NCBI GenBank assembly: GCA_032718475.1
Contig: JAUCBJ010007680.1
Span: 1 to 64,000, forward strand
Origin: Nemertoderma westbladi
Lineage: Eukaryota; Xenacoelomorpha; Nemertodermatida; Nemertodermatidae
Length of the DNA stretch: 64,000 nt
Reading direction: 5' to 3'
The position numbers and the translations under genes were made by a program. This document shows positions 32,592 through 44,256 of the stretch, piece by piece; the stretch's first letter is position 1, and each line of letters starts with the position of its first letter. The notes beneath the pieces are model-generated. The model ran no database searches and was not told the DNA's origin. It worked only from the letters and a program-made list of their open reading frames with translations.

Positions 32592-34010
32592 TTACGAGTG
32601 CTGTTGACTCCAATTATCAAAAGCCTTTTTGGCATCATAGCCTTTGTTATAGTCTTTAACCAAATACACTCTCATATAAGTGTCACGATCTTTAGTAGGA
32701 AACATGTTAGACCACGATTTTTCAAGGAAATTGAGAAATTTCATTGGTTGTAGTAGGTTTGCATTTGTCTTGTTGTACATAAGCAGTCTTTCTAAGGGTG
32801 AATCTATGCCGTAGTCCACTTTGTACATATCAACGAGGAAGAAACTTTCATCTAGTCCTGTGACGTCACACAAATATTGCTTAACATTATTCTTTGTATC
32901 CGATATTTTTTTGACATCTTCGAGGTTTAGCAGATGTTTTCCGACGAAATAATATAATTTTCTACTTCGAATGTCTTTTATTAGATTTTTTGAATTTACC
33001 AAAAGAGAATCCTGACTTAGTTCAATTTGCCGCAAAATCGAATCTGTTATATGAGTAAAGATGGTCATATTTTTATTGGCCATAGTCTGTGCAATAGTCA
33101 TCATTGGTTGACCTCCTTCTGAGGGTAACTTTATATACGGATTAGCGGACATTAATATATCGGCGATCATATACTCAATGCTCTTTATAACAGGATGTTG
33201 ACAGGGACAGCATCGTCGATGCAGCCTAACAATCATTTTGTAGAACTCATTCACGTTGTCCCATTCTTTATCACGATAAGCTAAGACCTGCTGTTTTGCG
33301 CTGTTTCTTATTACTAGAGTAAACTTTATCAAACGATTATGCTCGAAACTGTTCTGTATCCCTAAATGAAAGCAGTCGCGAGCTAAGTAATCGCAACGAA
33401 CCATATCTATTCCAGTGGCTTTATTGGAGATTATCTGGTACAGGAAGTACTTTTCATTCATTCGGTCTGAACCAGGACTGGGGACACCCAGAATACAGTC
33501 TTTAACAAAGATTAGATCCTTTTCTCCTATCCCATACTTTACTAATTCAGTGGATAAGTTATTGGATTCTATGAGATGGTCGAACATTAGCAAAGAGAAG
33601 TCTTCGTGTCTCCATGTTGCAAACTCTTTCGGTAGAAAGTTCGCTTTGGCAAGTTTTGATACGACCACCTCGAAGATGTGACTGAAGGGGCCGTGACCTA
33701 GGTCGTGACAAAGGCCGGCTAATTGGACGCAGAGTATGTCAGTGTCGGAGATGGAAAGTCCAGGCTGTGCCTGACGTAACTGTAGGAGTGCGATATTAGC
33801 GAGATGCGCGACTCCGAGAGAATGTTCGAATCGGTTGTGTGAGGCTGTTGGGAAGACATAGTAGCTAGCACCGAGCTGCTTGATGTCCCGAAGTCGTTGG
33901 AACTGTGGCGTGTCGATGAAGCGGATCAGGAGTGGATGGAGCTCGATGAGTCCGTGTACGTTGTCCTGAAAGACTTTGGGAGAAAGGTTAATATCTCCTT
34001 GAGATTCCAT
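32592..34010 (-). CDS. SAMHD1-like dNTP triphosphohydrolase lacking the SAM domain
   Basis: 472 aa. HD-domain phosphohydrolase that in the family cleaves dNTPs to deoxynucleosides and triphosphate. Matches the SAMHD1 catalytic core from KVFQDNVHGLIELHPLL onward, with TPQFQRLRDIKQLG, the metal-binding His in NRFEHSLGVAHL (about residue 61), the HD pair in CHDLGHGPFSH (about 102-103) and the later Asp in GIDMVRCDYLARDC (about 201-207). All metal ligands are present, so activity is plausible. The N-terminal SAM domain is absent; the protein begins right at the HD core. The frame is intact and intronless. The upstream side abuts the 31-bp minisatellite. In vertebrates SAMHD1 limits retroviruses by lowering dNTPs; a like role here is inference only. 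Confidence 0.9.
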   Translation of the reverse strand: MESQGDINLSPKVFQDNVHGLIELHPLLIRFIDTPQFQRLRDIKQLGASYYVFPTASHNRFEHSLGVAHLANIALLQLRQAQPGLSISDTDILCVQLAGLCHDLGHGPFSHIFEVVVSKLAKANFLPKEFATWRHEDFSLLMFDHLIESNNLSTELVKYGIGEKDLIFVKDCILGVPSPGSDRMNEKYFLYQIISNKATGIDMVRCDYLARDCFHLGIQNSFEHNRLIKFTLVIRNSAKQQVLAYRDKEWDNVNEFYKMIVRLHRRCCPCQHPVIKSIEYMIADILMSANPYIKLPSEGGQPMMTIAQTMANKNMTIFTHITDSILRQIELSQDSLLVNSKNLIKDIRSRKLYYFVGKHLLNLEDVKKISDTKNNVKQYLCDVTGLDESFFLVDMYKVDYGIDSPLERLLMYNKTNANLLQPMKFLNFLEKSWSNMFPTKDRDTYMRVYLVKDYNKGYDAKKAFDNWSQQHS

Positions 34011-34156
34011 ATTTTCTTTGAAATTAATATATTATTTTATATTTTGAATAAAATTAATCAATAATTTGGAGCAAATTGTTTCAGAATTACTCAGTTTTAT
34101 TACAAATGTGCGTTGGGGAAGCTAAGTGGGAGATTAGGGATACATTTAAGGTTGGA

Positions 34157-37100
34157 GTTCCGCCCGTATCTACATTTTGTTCCTATAGTTCCACCCGTGT
34201 CTACATTTTGTTCCTATAGTTCCACCCGTGTCTACATTTTGTTCTTATAGTTCCATCCGTGGCTACATTTTGTTCTTATAGTTCCAACCGTGTCTACATT
34301 TTGTTCTTATAGTTCCATCCGTGGCTACATTTTGTTCTTATAGTTCCACCCGTGTCTACATTTTGTTCCTATAGTTCCACCCGTGGCTACATTTTGTTCT
34401 TATAGTTCCACCCGTGTCTACATTTTGTTCTTATAGTTCCATCCGTGGCTACATTTTGTTCTTATAGTTCCATCCGTGGCTACATTTTGTTCTTATAGTT
34501 CCACCTGTCTCTACATTTTGTTCCTATAGTTCCACCCGTGGCTACATTTTGTTCTTATAGTTCCACCCGTGTCTACATTTTGTTCTTATAGTTCCATCCG
34601 TGGCTACATTTTGTTCTTATAGTTCCACCCGTGTCTACATTTTGTTCCTATAGTTCCACCCGTGTCTACATTTTGTTCTTATAGTTCCACCCGTGTCTAC
34701 ATTTTGTTCTTATAGTTCCATCCGTGGCTACATTTTATTCTTATAGTTCCATCCGTGGCTACATTTTGTTCTTATAGTTCCACCTGTCTCTACATTTTGT
34801 TCCTATAGTTCCACCCGTGGCTACATTTTGTTCTTATAGTTCCACCCGTGTCTACATTTTGTTCTTATAGTTCCATCCGTGGCTACATTTTGTTCCTATA
34901 GTTCCACCCGTGGCTACATTTTGTTCTTATAGTTCCACCTGTCTCTACATTTTGTTCCTATAGTTCCACCCGTGGCTACATTTTGTTCTTATAGTTCCAC
35001 CTGTCTCTACATTTTGTTCCTATAGTTCCACCCGTGGCTACATTTTGTTCTTATAGTTCCGCCCGTATCTACATTTTGTTCTTATAGTTCCACCCGTGTC
35101 TACATTTTGTTCCTATAGTTCCACCCGTGGCTACATTTTGTTCTTATAGTTCCATCCGTGGCTACATTTTGTTCTTATAGTTCCAACAGTGTCTACATTT
35201 TGTTCTTATAGTTCCACCCGTGTCTACATTTTGTTCTTATAGTTCCACCCGTGTCTACATTTTGTTCTTATAGTTCCACCCGTGTCTACATTTTGTTCCT
35301 ATAGTTCCACCCGTGGCTACATTTTGTTCTTATAGTTCCACCCGTGTCTACATTTTGTTCTTATAGTTCCATCCGTGGCTACATTTTGTTCTTATAGTTC
35401 CACCCGTGTCTACATTTTGTTCTTATAGTTCCATCCGTATCTACATTCTGTTATTATAGTTCCGCCCGTATCTACATTTTGTTCCTATAGTTCCATCCGT
35501 GGCTACATTTTGTTCTTATAGTTCCATCCGTGGCTACATTTTGTTCTTATAGTTCCACCCGTGTCTACATTCTGTTATTATAGTTCCGCCCGTATCTACA
35601 TTTTGTTCCTATAGTTCCATCCGTGGCTACATTTTGTTCTTATAGTTCCATCCGTGGCTACATTTTGTTCTTATAGTTCCACCCGTGTCTACATTTTGTT
35701 CTTATAGTTCCATCCGTGTTTACATTTTGTTCTTATAGTTCCATCCGTGTCTACATTCTGTTATTATAGTTCCGCCCGTATCTACATTTTGTTCCTATAG
35801 TTCCATCCGTGGCTACATTTTGTTCTTATAGTTCCATCCGTGGCTACATTTTGTTCTTATAGTTCCATCCGTGTTTACATTTTGTTCTTATAGTTCCATC
35901 CGTGTCTACATTCTGTTATTATAGTTCCGCCCGTATCTACATTTTGTTCTTATAGTTCCATCCGTGTTTACATTTTGTTCTTATAGTTCCATCCGTGTCT
36001 ACATTCTGTTATTATAGTTCCGCCCGTATCTACATTTTGTTCCTATAGTTCCATCCGTGGCTACATTTTGTTCTTATAGTTCCATCCGTGGCTACATTTT
36101 GTTCTTATAGTTCCACCCGTATCTACATTTTGTTCTTATAGTTCCATCCGTGTTTACATTTTGTTCTTATAGTTCCATCCGTGTCTACATTCTGTTATTA
36201 TAGTTCCGCCCGTATCTATATTTTGTTCTTATAGTTCCACCCGTGGCTACATTTTGTTCCTATAGTTCCATCCGTGTCTACATTTTGTTCTTATAGTTCC
36301 ATCCGTGTCTACATTCTGTTATTATAGTTCCGCCCGTATCTACATTTTGTTCCTATAGTTCCATCCGTGGCTACATTTTGTTCTTATAGTTCCATCCGTG
36401 GCGACATTTTGTTCTTATAGTTCCATCCGTGTCTACATTCTGTTATTATAGTTCCGCCCGTATCTACATTTTGTTCTTATAGTTCCACCCGTATCTACAT
36501 TTTTTTCTTATAGTTCCGCCCGTATCTACATTTTGTTCCTATAGTTCCACCCGTATCTACATTTTGTTCTTATAGTTCCATCCGTGTCTACATTCTGTTA
36601 TTATAGTTCCGCCCGTATCTACATTTTGTTCCTATAGTTCCATCCGTGGCTACATTTTGTTCTTATAGTTCCATCCGTGGCTACTTTTTGTTCTTATAGT
36701 TCCATCCGTGTTTACATTTTGTTCTTATAGTTCCATCCGTGTCTACATTCTGTTATTATAGTTCCGCCCGTATCTACATTTTGTTCTTATAGTTCCATCC
36801 GTGTTTACATTTTGTTCTTATAGTTCCATCCGTGTCTACATTCTGTTATTATAGTTCCGCCCGTATCTACATTTTGTTCCTATAGTTCCACCCGTGTCTA
36901 CATTTTGTTCCTATAGTTCCACCCGTGTCTACATTTTGTTCTTATAGTTCCATCCGTGTCTACATTCTGTTATTATAGTTCCGCCCGTATCTACATTTTG
37001 TTCTTATAGTTCCATCCGTGGCTACATTTTGTTCTTATAGTTCCGCCCGTATCTACATTTTGTTCCTATAGTTCCACCCGTGTCTACATTTTGTTCCTAT

Positions 37101-40100
37101 AGTTCCACCCGTGTCTACATTTTGTTATTATAGTTCCGCCCGTATCTACATTTTGTTCTTATAGTTCCATCCGTGTTTACATTTTGTTCTTATAGTTCCA
37201 TCCGTGTCTACATTCTGTTATTATAGTTCCGCCCGTATCTACATTTTGTTCTTATAGTTCCATCCGTGTTTACATTTTGTTCTTATAGTTCCATCCGTGT
37301 CTACATTCTGTTATTATAGTTCCGCCCGTATCTACATTTTGTTCCTATAGTTCCATCCGTGGCTACATTTTGTTCTTATAGTTCCGCCCGTATCTACATT
37401 TTGTTCCTATAGTTCCACCCGTGTCTACATTTTGTTCCTATAGTTCCATCCGTGTCTACATTCTGTTATTATAGTTCCGCCCGTATCTACATTTTGTTCC
37501 TATAGTTCCACCCGTGTCTACATTTTGTTCCTATAGTTCCACCCGTGTCAACATTTTGTTCTTATAGTTCCGCCCGTATCTACATTTTGTTCCTATAGTT
37601 CCACCCGTGTCTACATTTTGTTCTTATAGTTCCATCCGTGGCTACATTTTGTTCTTATATTTCCACCCGTGTCTACATTTTGTTCTTATAGTTCCGCCCG
37701 TGTCTACATTTTGTTCCTATAGTTCCACCCGTGTCTACATTTTGTTCCTATAGTTCCATCCGTGGCTACATTTTGTTCTTATAGTTCCGCCCGTATCTAC
37801 ATTTTGTTCCTATAGTTCCACCCGTGTCTACATTTTGTTCCTATAGTTCCACCCGTGTCTACATTTTGTTCCTATAGTTCCACCCGTGTCTACATTTTGT
37901 TCCTATAGTTCCACCCGTGTCTACATTTTGTTCTTATAGTTCCACCCGTGTCTAAATTTTGTTCCTATAGTTCCACCCGTGTCTACATTTTGTTCTTATA
38001 GTTCCACCCGTGTCTACATTTTGTTCCTATAGTTCCACCCGTATCTACATGTTGGTCTTCTAGTTCCACCCGTGTCTACATTTTGTTCTTATAGTTCCAT
38101 CCGTGTCTACATTTTGTTCTTATAGTTCCATCCGTGTTTACATTTTGTTCTTATAGTTCCATCCGTGTCTACATTCTGTTATTATAGTTCCGCCCGTATC
38201 TACATTTTGTTCCTATAGTTCCACCCGTGTCTACATTTTGTTCTTATAGTTCCATCCGTGTCTACATTCTGTTATTATAGTTCCGCCCGTATCTACATTT
38301 TGTTCTTATAGTTCCAACCGTGTCTACATTTTGTTCTTATAGTTCCATCCGTGTCTACATTTTGTTCTTATAGTTCCATCCGTGGCTACATTCTGTTATT
38401 ATATTTCCGCCCGTATCTACATTTTGTTCCTATAGTTCCACCCGTGTCTACATTTTGTTCTTATAGTTCCATCCGTGTCTACATTTTGTTCTTATAGTTC
38501 CATCCGTGTTTACATTTTGTTCCTATAGTTCCGCCCGTATCTACATTTTGTTCTTATAGTTCCAACCGTGTCTACATTTTGTTCTTATAGTTCCACCCGT
38601 ATCTACATTTTGTTCCTATAGTTCTACCCGTGTCTACATTTTGTTTTTATAGTTCCACCCGTGGCTACATTTTGTTCTTATAGTTCCATCCGTGTCTACA
38701 TTTTGTTCTTATAGTTCCACCCGTGTCTACATTTTGTTCCTATAGTTCCACCCGTGGCTACATTTTGTTCTTATAGTTCCATCCGTGTCTACATTCTGTT
38801 ATTATAGTTCCGCCCGTATCTACATTTTGTTCCTATAGTTCCACCCGTGTCTACATTTTGTTCCTATAGTTCTACCCGTGTCTACATTTTGTTCCTATAG
38901 TTCTACCCGTGTCTACATTTTGTTCTTATAGTTCCATCCGTGGCTACATTCTGTTATTATAGTTCCGCCCGTATCTACATTTTGTTCCTATAGTTCCACC
39001 CGTGTCTACAATTTGTTCCTATAGTTCCACCCGTGGCTACATTTTGTTCTTATAGTTCCACCCGTGTCTACATTTTGTTATTATAGTTCCATCCGTGTCT
39101 ACATTCTGTTATTATAGTTCCGCCCGTATCTACATTTTGTTCTTATAGTTCCATCCGTGTCTACATTTTGTTCCTATAGTTCCACCCGTGTCTACATTTT
39201 GTTCCTATAGTTCCACCCGTGTCTACATTTTGTTCTTATAGTTCCACCCGTGTCTACATTTTGTTCCTATAGTTCCACCCGTATCTACATGTTGGTCTTC
39301 TAGTTCCACCCGTGTCTACATTTTGTTCTTATAGTTCCATCCGTGTCTACATTTTGTTCTTATAGTTCCATCCGTGTTTACATTTTGTTCTTATAGTTCC
39401 ATCCGTGTCTACATTCTGTTATTATAGTTCCGCCCGTATCTACATTTTGTTCCTATAGTTCCACCCGTGTCTACATTTTGTTCTTATAGTTCCATCCGTG
39501 TCTACATTCTGTTATTATAGTTCCGCCCGTATCTACATTTTGTTCTTATAGTTCCAACCGTGTCTACATTTTGTTCTTATAGTTCCATCCGTGTCTACAT
39601 TTTGTTCTTATAGTTCCATCCGTGGCTACATTCTGTTATTATATTTCCGCCCGTATCTACATTTTGTTCCTATAGTTCCACCCGTGTCTACATTTTGTTC
39701 TTATAGTTCCATCCGTGTCTACATTTTGTTCTTATAGTTCCATCCGTGTTTACATTTTGTTCCTATAGTTCCGCCCGTATCTACATTTTGTTCTTATAGT
39801 TCCAACCGTGTCTACATTTTGTTCTTACAGTTCCACCCGTATCTACATTTTGTTCCTATAGTTCTACCCGTGTCTACATTTTGTTTTTATAGTTCCACCC
39901 GTGGCTACATTTTGTTCTTATAGTTCCATCCGTGTCTACATTTTGTTCTTATAGTTCCACCCGTGTCTACATTTTGTTCCTATAGTTCCACCCGTGGCTA
40001 CATTTTGTTCTTATAGTTCCATCCGTGTCTACATTCTGTTATTATAGTTCCGCCCGTATCTACATTTTGTTCCTATAGTTCCACCCGTGTCTACATTTTG

Positions 40101-41254
40101 TTCCTATAGTTCTACCCGTGTCTACATTTTGTTCCTATAGTTCTACCCGTGTCTACATTTTGTTCTTATAGTTCCATCCGTGGCTACATTCTGTTATTAT
40201 AGTTCCGCCCGTATCTACATTTTGTTCCTATAGTTCCACCCGTGTCTACAATTTGTTCCTATAGTTCCACCCGTGGCTGTATCTACATTTTGTTCCTATA
40301 GTTCCGCCCGTGTCTACATTTTGTTCCTATAGTTCCACCCGTGGCTACATTTTGTTCTTATAGTTCCATCCGTGTCTACATTCTGTTATTATAGTTCCGC
40401 CCGTATCTACATTTTGTTCCTATAGTTCCACCCGTGTCTACATTTTGTTCCTATAGTTCTACCCGTGTCTACATTTTGTTCCTATAGTTCTACCCGTGTC
40501 TACATTTTGTTTTTATAGTTCCACCCGTGTCTACATTTTGTTCTTATAGTTCCATCCGTGGCTACATTCTGTTATTATAGTTCCGCCCGTATCTACATTT
40601 TGTTCCTATAGTTCCACCCGTGTCTACATTTTGTTCTTATAGTTCCATCCGTGTCTACATTTTGTTCTTATAGTTCCATCCGTGGCTACATTCTGTTATT
40701 ATAGTTCCGCCCGTATCTACATTTTGTTCCTATAGTTCCACCCGTGTCTACATTTTGTTCCTATAGTTCCACCCGTGGCTACATTTTGTTCTTATAGTTC
40801 CACCCGTGTCTACATTTTGTTCCTATAGTTCCGCCCGTGTCTACATTATGTTATTATAGTTCCGCCCGTATCTACATTTTGTTCCTATAGTTCCACCCGT
40901 GTCTACATTTTGTTCTTATAGTTCCATCCGTGTCTACATTCTGTTATTATAGTTCCGCCCGTATCTACATTTTGTTCCTATAGTTCCACCCGTTTCTACA
41001 TTTTGTTCTTATAGTTCCATCCGTGTCTACATTCTGTTATTATAGTTCCGCCCGTATCTACATTTTGTTCCTATAGTTCCACCCGTGTCTACATTTTGTT
41101 CCTATAGTTCCACCCGTGTCTACATTCTGTTATTATAGTTCCGCCCGTATCTACATTTTGTTCCTATAGTTCCACCTGTGTCTACGTTCCTATAGTTCCG
41201 CCCGCGGCTATATTTTCTTATAATTCCGCCTGCGTTTCATTTTGTTATTATAAT
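34157..41254. repeat. Giant 31-bp minisatellite, about 229 units
   Basis: About 7.1 kb of head-to-tail 31-base units near GTTCCACCCGTGTCTACATT plus TTGTTCTTATA. Variation is confined to few positions: CCACCC/CCATCC/CCGCCC, GTGTC/GTGGC/GTATC, TTTTGTTC/TTCTGTTA and CTTATA/CCTATA/TTATA. A block of exactly 40 units (1240 bases) is duplicated (37960-39038 repeated at 39200-40278). The last units near 41190-41254 degenerate. There is no open frame because 31 is not a multiple of three. Confidence 0.97.
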
Positions 41255-41759
41255 CAAAATGTTCTACAGAACAAGCAATATTGATTCCAGAATATTAATT
41301 GATAATAATTAATTAATAATTCCGGTAGCTACTGTAACATCTTTTAAAAAAAATTGCAAAATTAGATAGTATAAAAATTGTTATAGAACAAAATATATTT
41401 GGGGCCCTTTGTATTTGTGCCTCAAAGGAGGTGGGTTTTCAACCTGGGAGTCTGATAAAATTCGAACAAACATCATTGTGTAAAAAACCGAGTGTATTTA
41501 TGTACCGAGCGAGCAATGCGGGGAAAATTCATATAAATATACCCTAGCCACAAAAACTAGCTAGTATAAAAAAATTGAAGGTGGGTGGCCCAAAACATAG
41601 TAGTAAACCTACCAACAATAATACACTTAGAGCAATGAAGGATACCGAACACTGTGCACAAGACATGTTCAAGAAGTCAGGAAGTTGTTTATAACTGATT
41701 GATTACTTTGCAGCATAACAAGGAGGATATCAACTGAGCGATAAAACAAAGCAAACATA
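41255..41759. other. AT-rich spacer
   Basis: No gene, RNA or repeat recognised between the minisatellite and the first tRNA-like sequence. Confidence 0.35.
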
Positions 41760-41852
41760 GCCCCTATTGGGGCTCGAACCCTGTACCTAGGTTTCAAACT
41801 TCCGGTTATCATCAGTCGAGTGTGTGTCCTAAGACCACTGAGCTACCAGGGC
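41760..41852 (-). other. tRNA-like sequence (SINE head), copy 1
   Basis: 93 nt in reverse orientation. A-box TGGTAGCTCAGTGG and B-box GGGTTCGAGCCCC of an RNA polymerase III promoter are intact. Acceptor ends pair only in part (GCCCTGG with TAGGGGC) and no convincing anticodon stem forms, so it is tRNA-derived rather than a functional tRNA. It differs from copy 2 at about five positions. Confidence 0.6.
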
Positions 41853-41870
41853 GGTAGAAACTACTATTAC

Positions 41871-42313
41871 CGGCCATGCTTGTTAATTAATTATAAATGA
41901 ATTGTTGTGGGGTGAGTGACGGGTAATTCACTAGCATACGGGGTATCAGTGGTTTCTACAACACTGTATAATAGTTATCCTTTGAGGTATGGTTGCAATT
42001 TCTGGCAGAGCACGGGAATAACGTTGTACTTTCCTATGAGTGACTGTAAAAGGCCTAAATATATGATAGCCCACTCCATAGCGAATAAATCTTCTACCGC
42101 CCTGGTAGCTCAGTGGTCTTAGGACACACACTCGGCTGATGATAACCGTAAGTTTGAAACCTAGGTACCGGGTTCGAGTTCCAATAGGGGCGGTTGATAT
42201 TTTTCGCTATGGAAAACATTATCATAATGTACTACACTGTATAACATATATTTAATTCCCCGTCACCCACCCCACAACAATTCATTTATAAGTAAAGCAA
42301 GCAGTCGGCCGAA
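41871..42313. mobile_element. Small inverted-repeat element containing a tRNA-like sequence
   Basis: 41871-41924 (CCGGCCATGCTTG, then ATAAATGAATTGTTGTGGGG) matches the reverse complement of 42258-42313 at most positions. The 443-bp unit encloses tRNA-like copy 2, while copy 1 lies just outside and inverted. It looks like a MITE that picked up, or inserted next to, a tRNA-derived SINE. No clear target duplication. Confidence 0.55.
42099..42191 (+). other. tRNA-like sequence (SINE head), copy 2
   Basis: 93 nt, about 95% identical to the inverted copy at 41760-41852. A-box TGGTAGCTCAGTGG and B-box GGGTTCGAGTTCC are present. Both copies share the leading CTACC. Folding is too poor for a working tRNA. 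Confidence 0.6.
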
Positions 42314-42412
42314 GCCGGAGGCGACCCTAAGGCTCCTCATTTGATAGCTGCTACCCGAAGGTAGCAGTGGGAAACAACTCCACCGGGAAACGTTGTAGTC
42401 CAACTCCAACCA
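42304..42412 (+). other. GC-rich hairpin-forming segment (possible structured RNA)
   Basis: Three consecutive stems: CGGC-CGAA-GCCG (42306-42317), GGAG...CTCC (42317-42336) and an 8-bp perfect stem CTGCTACC-CGAA-GGTAGCAG (42348-42367), then GTGG...CCAC. Two loops are the tetraloop CGAA. Composition differs sharply from the AT-rich surroundings. The strand and identity are unknown; hammerhead core motifs were looked for and not found. Confidence 0.35.
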
Positions 42413-42607
42413 AAATTGTTCATCTTCAGTAACTTTTGGAACACACCAGACATGCCAGAGAACTTTATAATTATTTTAATTAATTCCTTGCACCAATTTC
42501 AATTATTCTTGAAATTATTATGTGCAAAACTGAGAACCATACGCAAACCATCAGAGGGCAGGAACTGGAAGACATAAAGCAATTAGATATCTTTAGTGGG
42601 GTCGCGA

Positions 42608-43227
42608 GCCACTAGTATAGTATCTATGCCCAAATTTAAAAACAAACATCGATTAATTATATTAGTGATTATCGGTTTTTATCATGAGGTTTTTTGTTCT
42701 AGAACAAATATTTACCATCTGAAGATGGTAGCCAGTAATTTTTATTTTGTGTTAGCTATTACTTTATATTAGCTAGTGAAAAAATCATAATTGAAACAAT
42801 AAAAAAAATTGACCGATTTTTTCTTGTGAAAATGTCTTTTATTATGACGTTTTTTGTTCTAGAACAAATATTTGAACATCTGGCAAAAATATGGTAGCCA
42901 GTAATTTTGATTTTATGTTGGCTAGTACTTTTTATTGTAAAAAAATGACAAGTGTCATTTAATCCTCAAATATATTTGTCAATAACAATAAGAAATAAAA
43001 AAGCATTACAATAAGAAATAAAAATGCATTACAAAAAGAAATACATTATTCTTTAAGTAATTTGAAATTTATTTTATTTATGTAACCATAGCAACAAAAA
43101 TATATACCGGTAATTCTAGAATGAAATTGATAATACAAAGCCAAACAACATGTCAAAAATATTTTAATCTAAAAAGAAAAAAATCAAAAAACATCTAAAA
43201 TTTCGGCATCGATACTATACTAGTGCC
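42608..43227. mobile_element. 620-bp TIR element (MITE) with 9-bp target duplication
   Basis: Ends read GCCACTAGTATAGTATC (left) and, in reverse complement, GGCACTAGTATAGTATC (right). GGGTCGCGA flanks both sides (42599-42607 and 43228-43236). The inside has a 158-base tandem duplication around TTTTTTGTTCTAGAACAAATA (from about 42690 and 42848). No coding capacity. An 8-9 bp duplication fits hAT-type or similar transposition; superfamily not assigned. Confidence 0.7.
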
Positions 43228-43236
43228 GGGTCGCGA

Positions 43237-44252
43237 ACATTCAAGGGAAGATTTTAAAGTTTCAATTAATTTAATTAATTTCATTTCATTTCAATTCTCT
43301 AACAATTGGCTGACATTCGATTTAGTGGTAGCTTGTAAATTTTGCTTGGTAACAAGTGTTTTTAAAATACCTAAAATATCTAAAAAAATTATTCATATTT
43401 TAGCTATTGTAATTGCAATCTAATGCAATTTTTATTAAATCCTCATGTATTTTTAAAAAAAACACTGGCTATACCTTATAAAAACACTGGCTACCTAAGA
43501 AAATTTACGAACTATCACTCAATCGAATGCCAGATAATCAACCACCATCCACAAAAAAATTGAAAAAAGTCATGCGAAAACCTCTAAAAATTGTCCCTTA
43601 TGGTCGGTCACACAAGCTATAGTAGTGCCTCCTTTTCTGTGCATTACACCATGTCCTGGAATATAATGTCGTAATTCAGTGACATGTCCTGTCCACCCCC
43701 CCCCCCCCCCCCCCCCCCAAAAAAAGTGTATTCCCAAATTTTGTCCGTTCAATCCTTTAATAAATTCTAGAATAACTTATTGTTATGTTGCCCATGTTTT
43801 AAAAAAGTTGAAAACCATTTTTTGTTAATTGATCCCTTTCCCTGTGTCGGATCACATTTTCAGTTTGTCTGGGATTTACGTACTTAGGATTTACGTACAC
43901 CACCAACAGAGAGAGTTTCACTTTCCGACCACTTAGTGGGTGAGCCAGAATTTTTTTTGCTTTCTATCTTTATTTACAACCTTTTAAAAACTGTATCCGG
44001 CTGTATTACAGTAGTTTTGCACCAATTACACCGTAGTTATTCTTCAGCCTTATAGCTGTTTGTTGGTTCCTGATGGAAAGCTGCTCACTACTCCGTTGCG
44101 ACTTTCCACTTTTGTCTGGCTGGAGTATATATGTCGTCTTTTCGTCTTTGTTTATTGGGTTTTTCCTTAGTAATTGTGCTGATGTTAATGCCTCGAGCGA
44201 TGTCGGCCATTGTCATTGTGCTTTCTAAAAAACGGCCTTGGAAACAACCTTC
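43237..44252. other. Spacer with a long poly-C run
   Basis: No confident gene. A minus-strand frame at 43570-43752 (ELRHYIPGHGVMHRKGGTT) has protein-like composition but no recognised family. A run of over 20 C lies near 43697-43719. Confidence 0.35.
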
Positions 44253-44256
44253 TTAA

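Noticed and set aside
34157-41254. Regular repeats of 31 bases resembling a CRISPR array
   Set aside because: There are no unique spacers; units abut each other and vary only at fixed positions. It is a eukaryotic minisatellite.
41760-42191. Two functional tRNA genes
   Set aside because: The A and B boxes are good, but acceptor and anticodon stems do not pair properly. tRNA-derived SINE heads fit better.
42304-42412. Hammerhead ribozyme
   Set aside because: The CTGATGA and GAAA core elements are not found in the required arrangement.
43570-43752. Minus-strand frame with ELRHYIPGHGVMHRKGG
   Set aside because: Protein-like, but partly made by a poly-C run; no neighbouring coding sequence and no family recognised.
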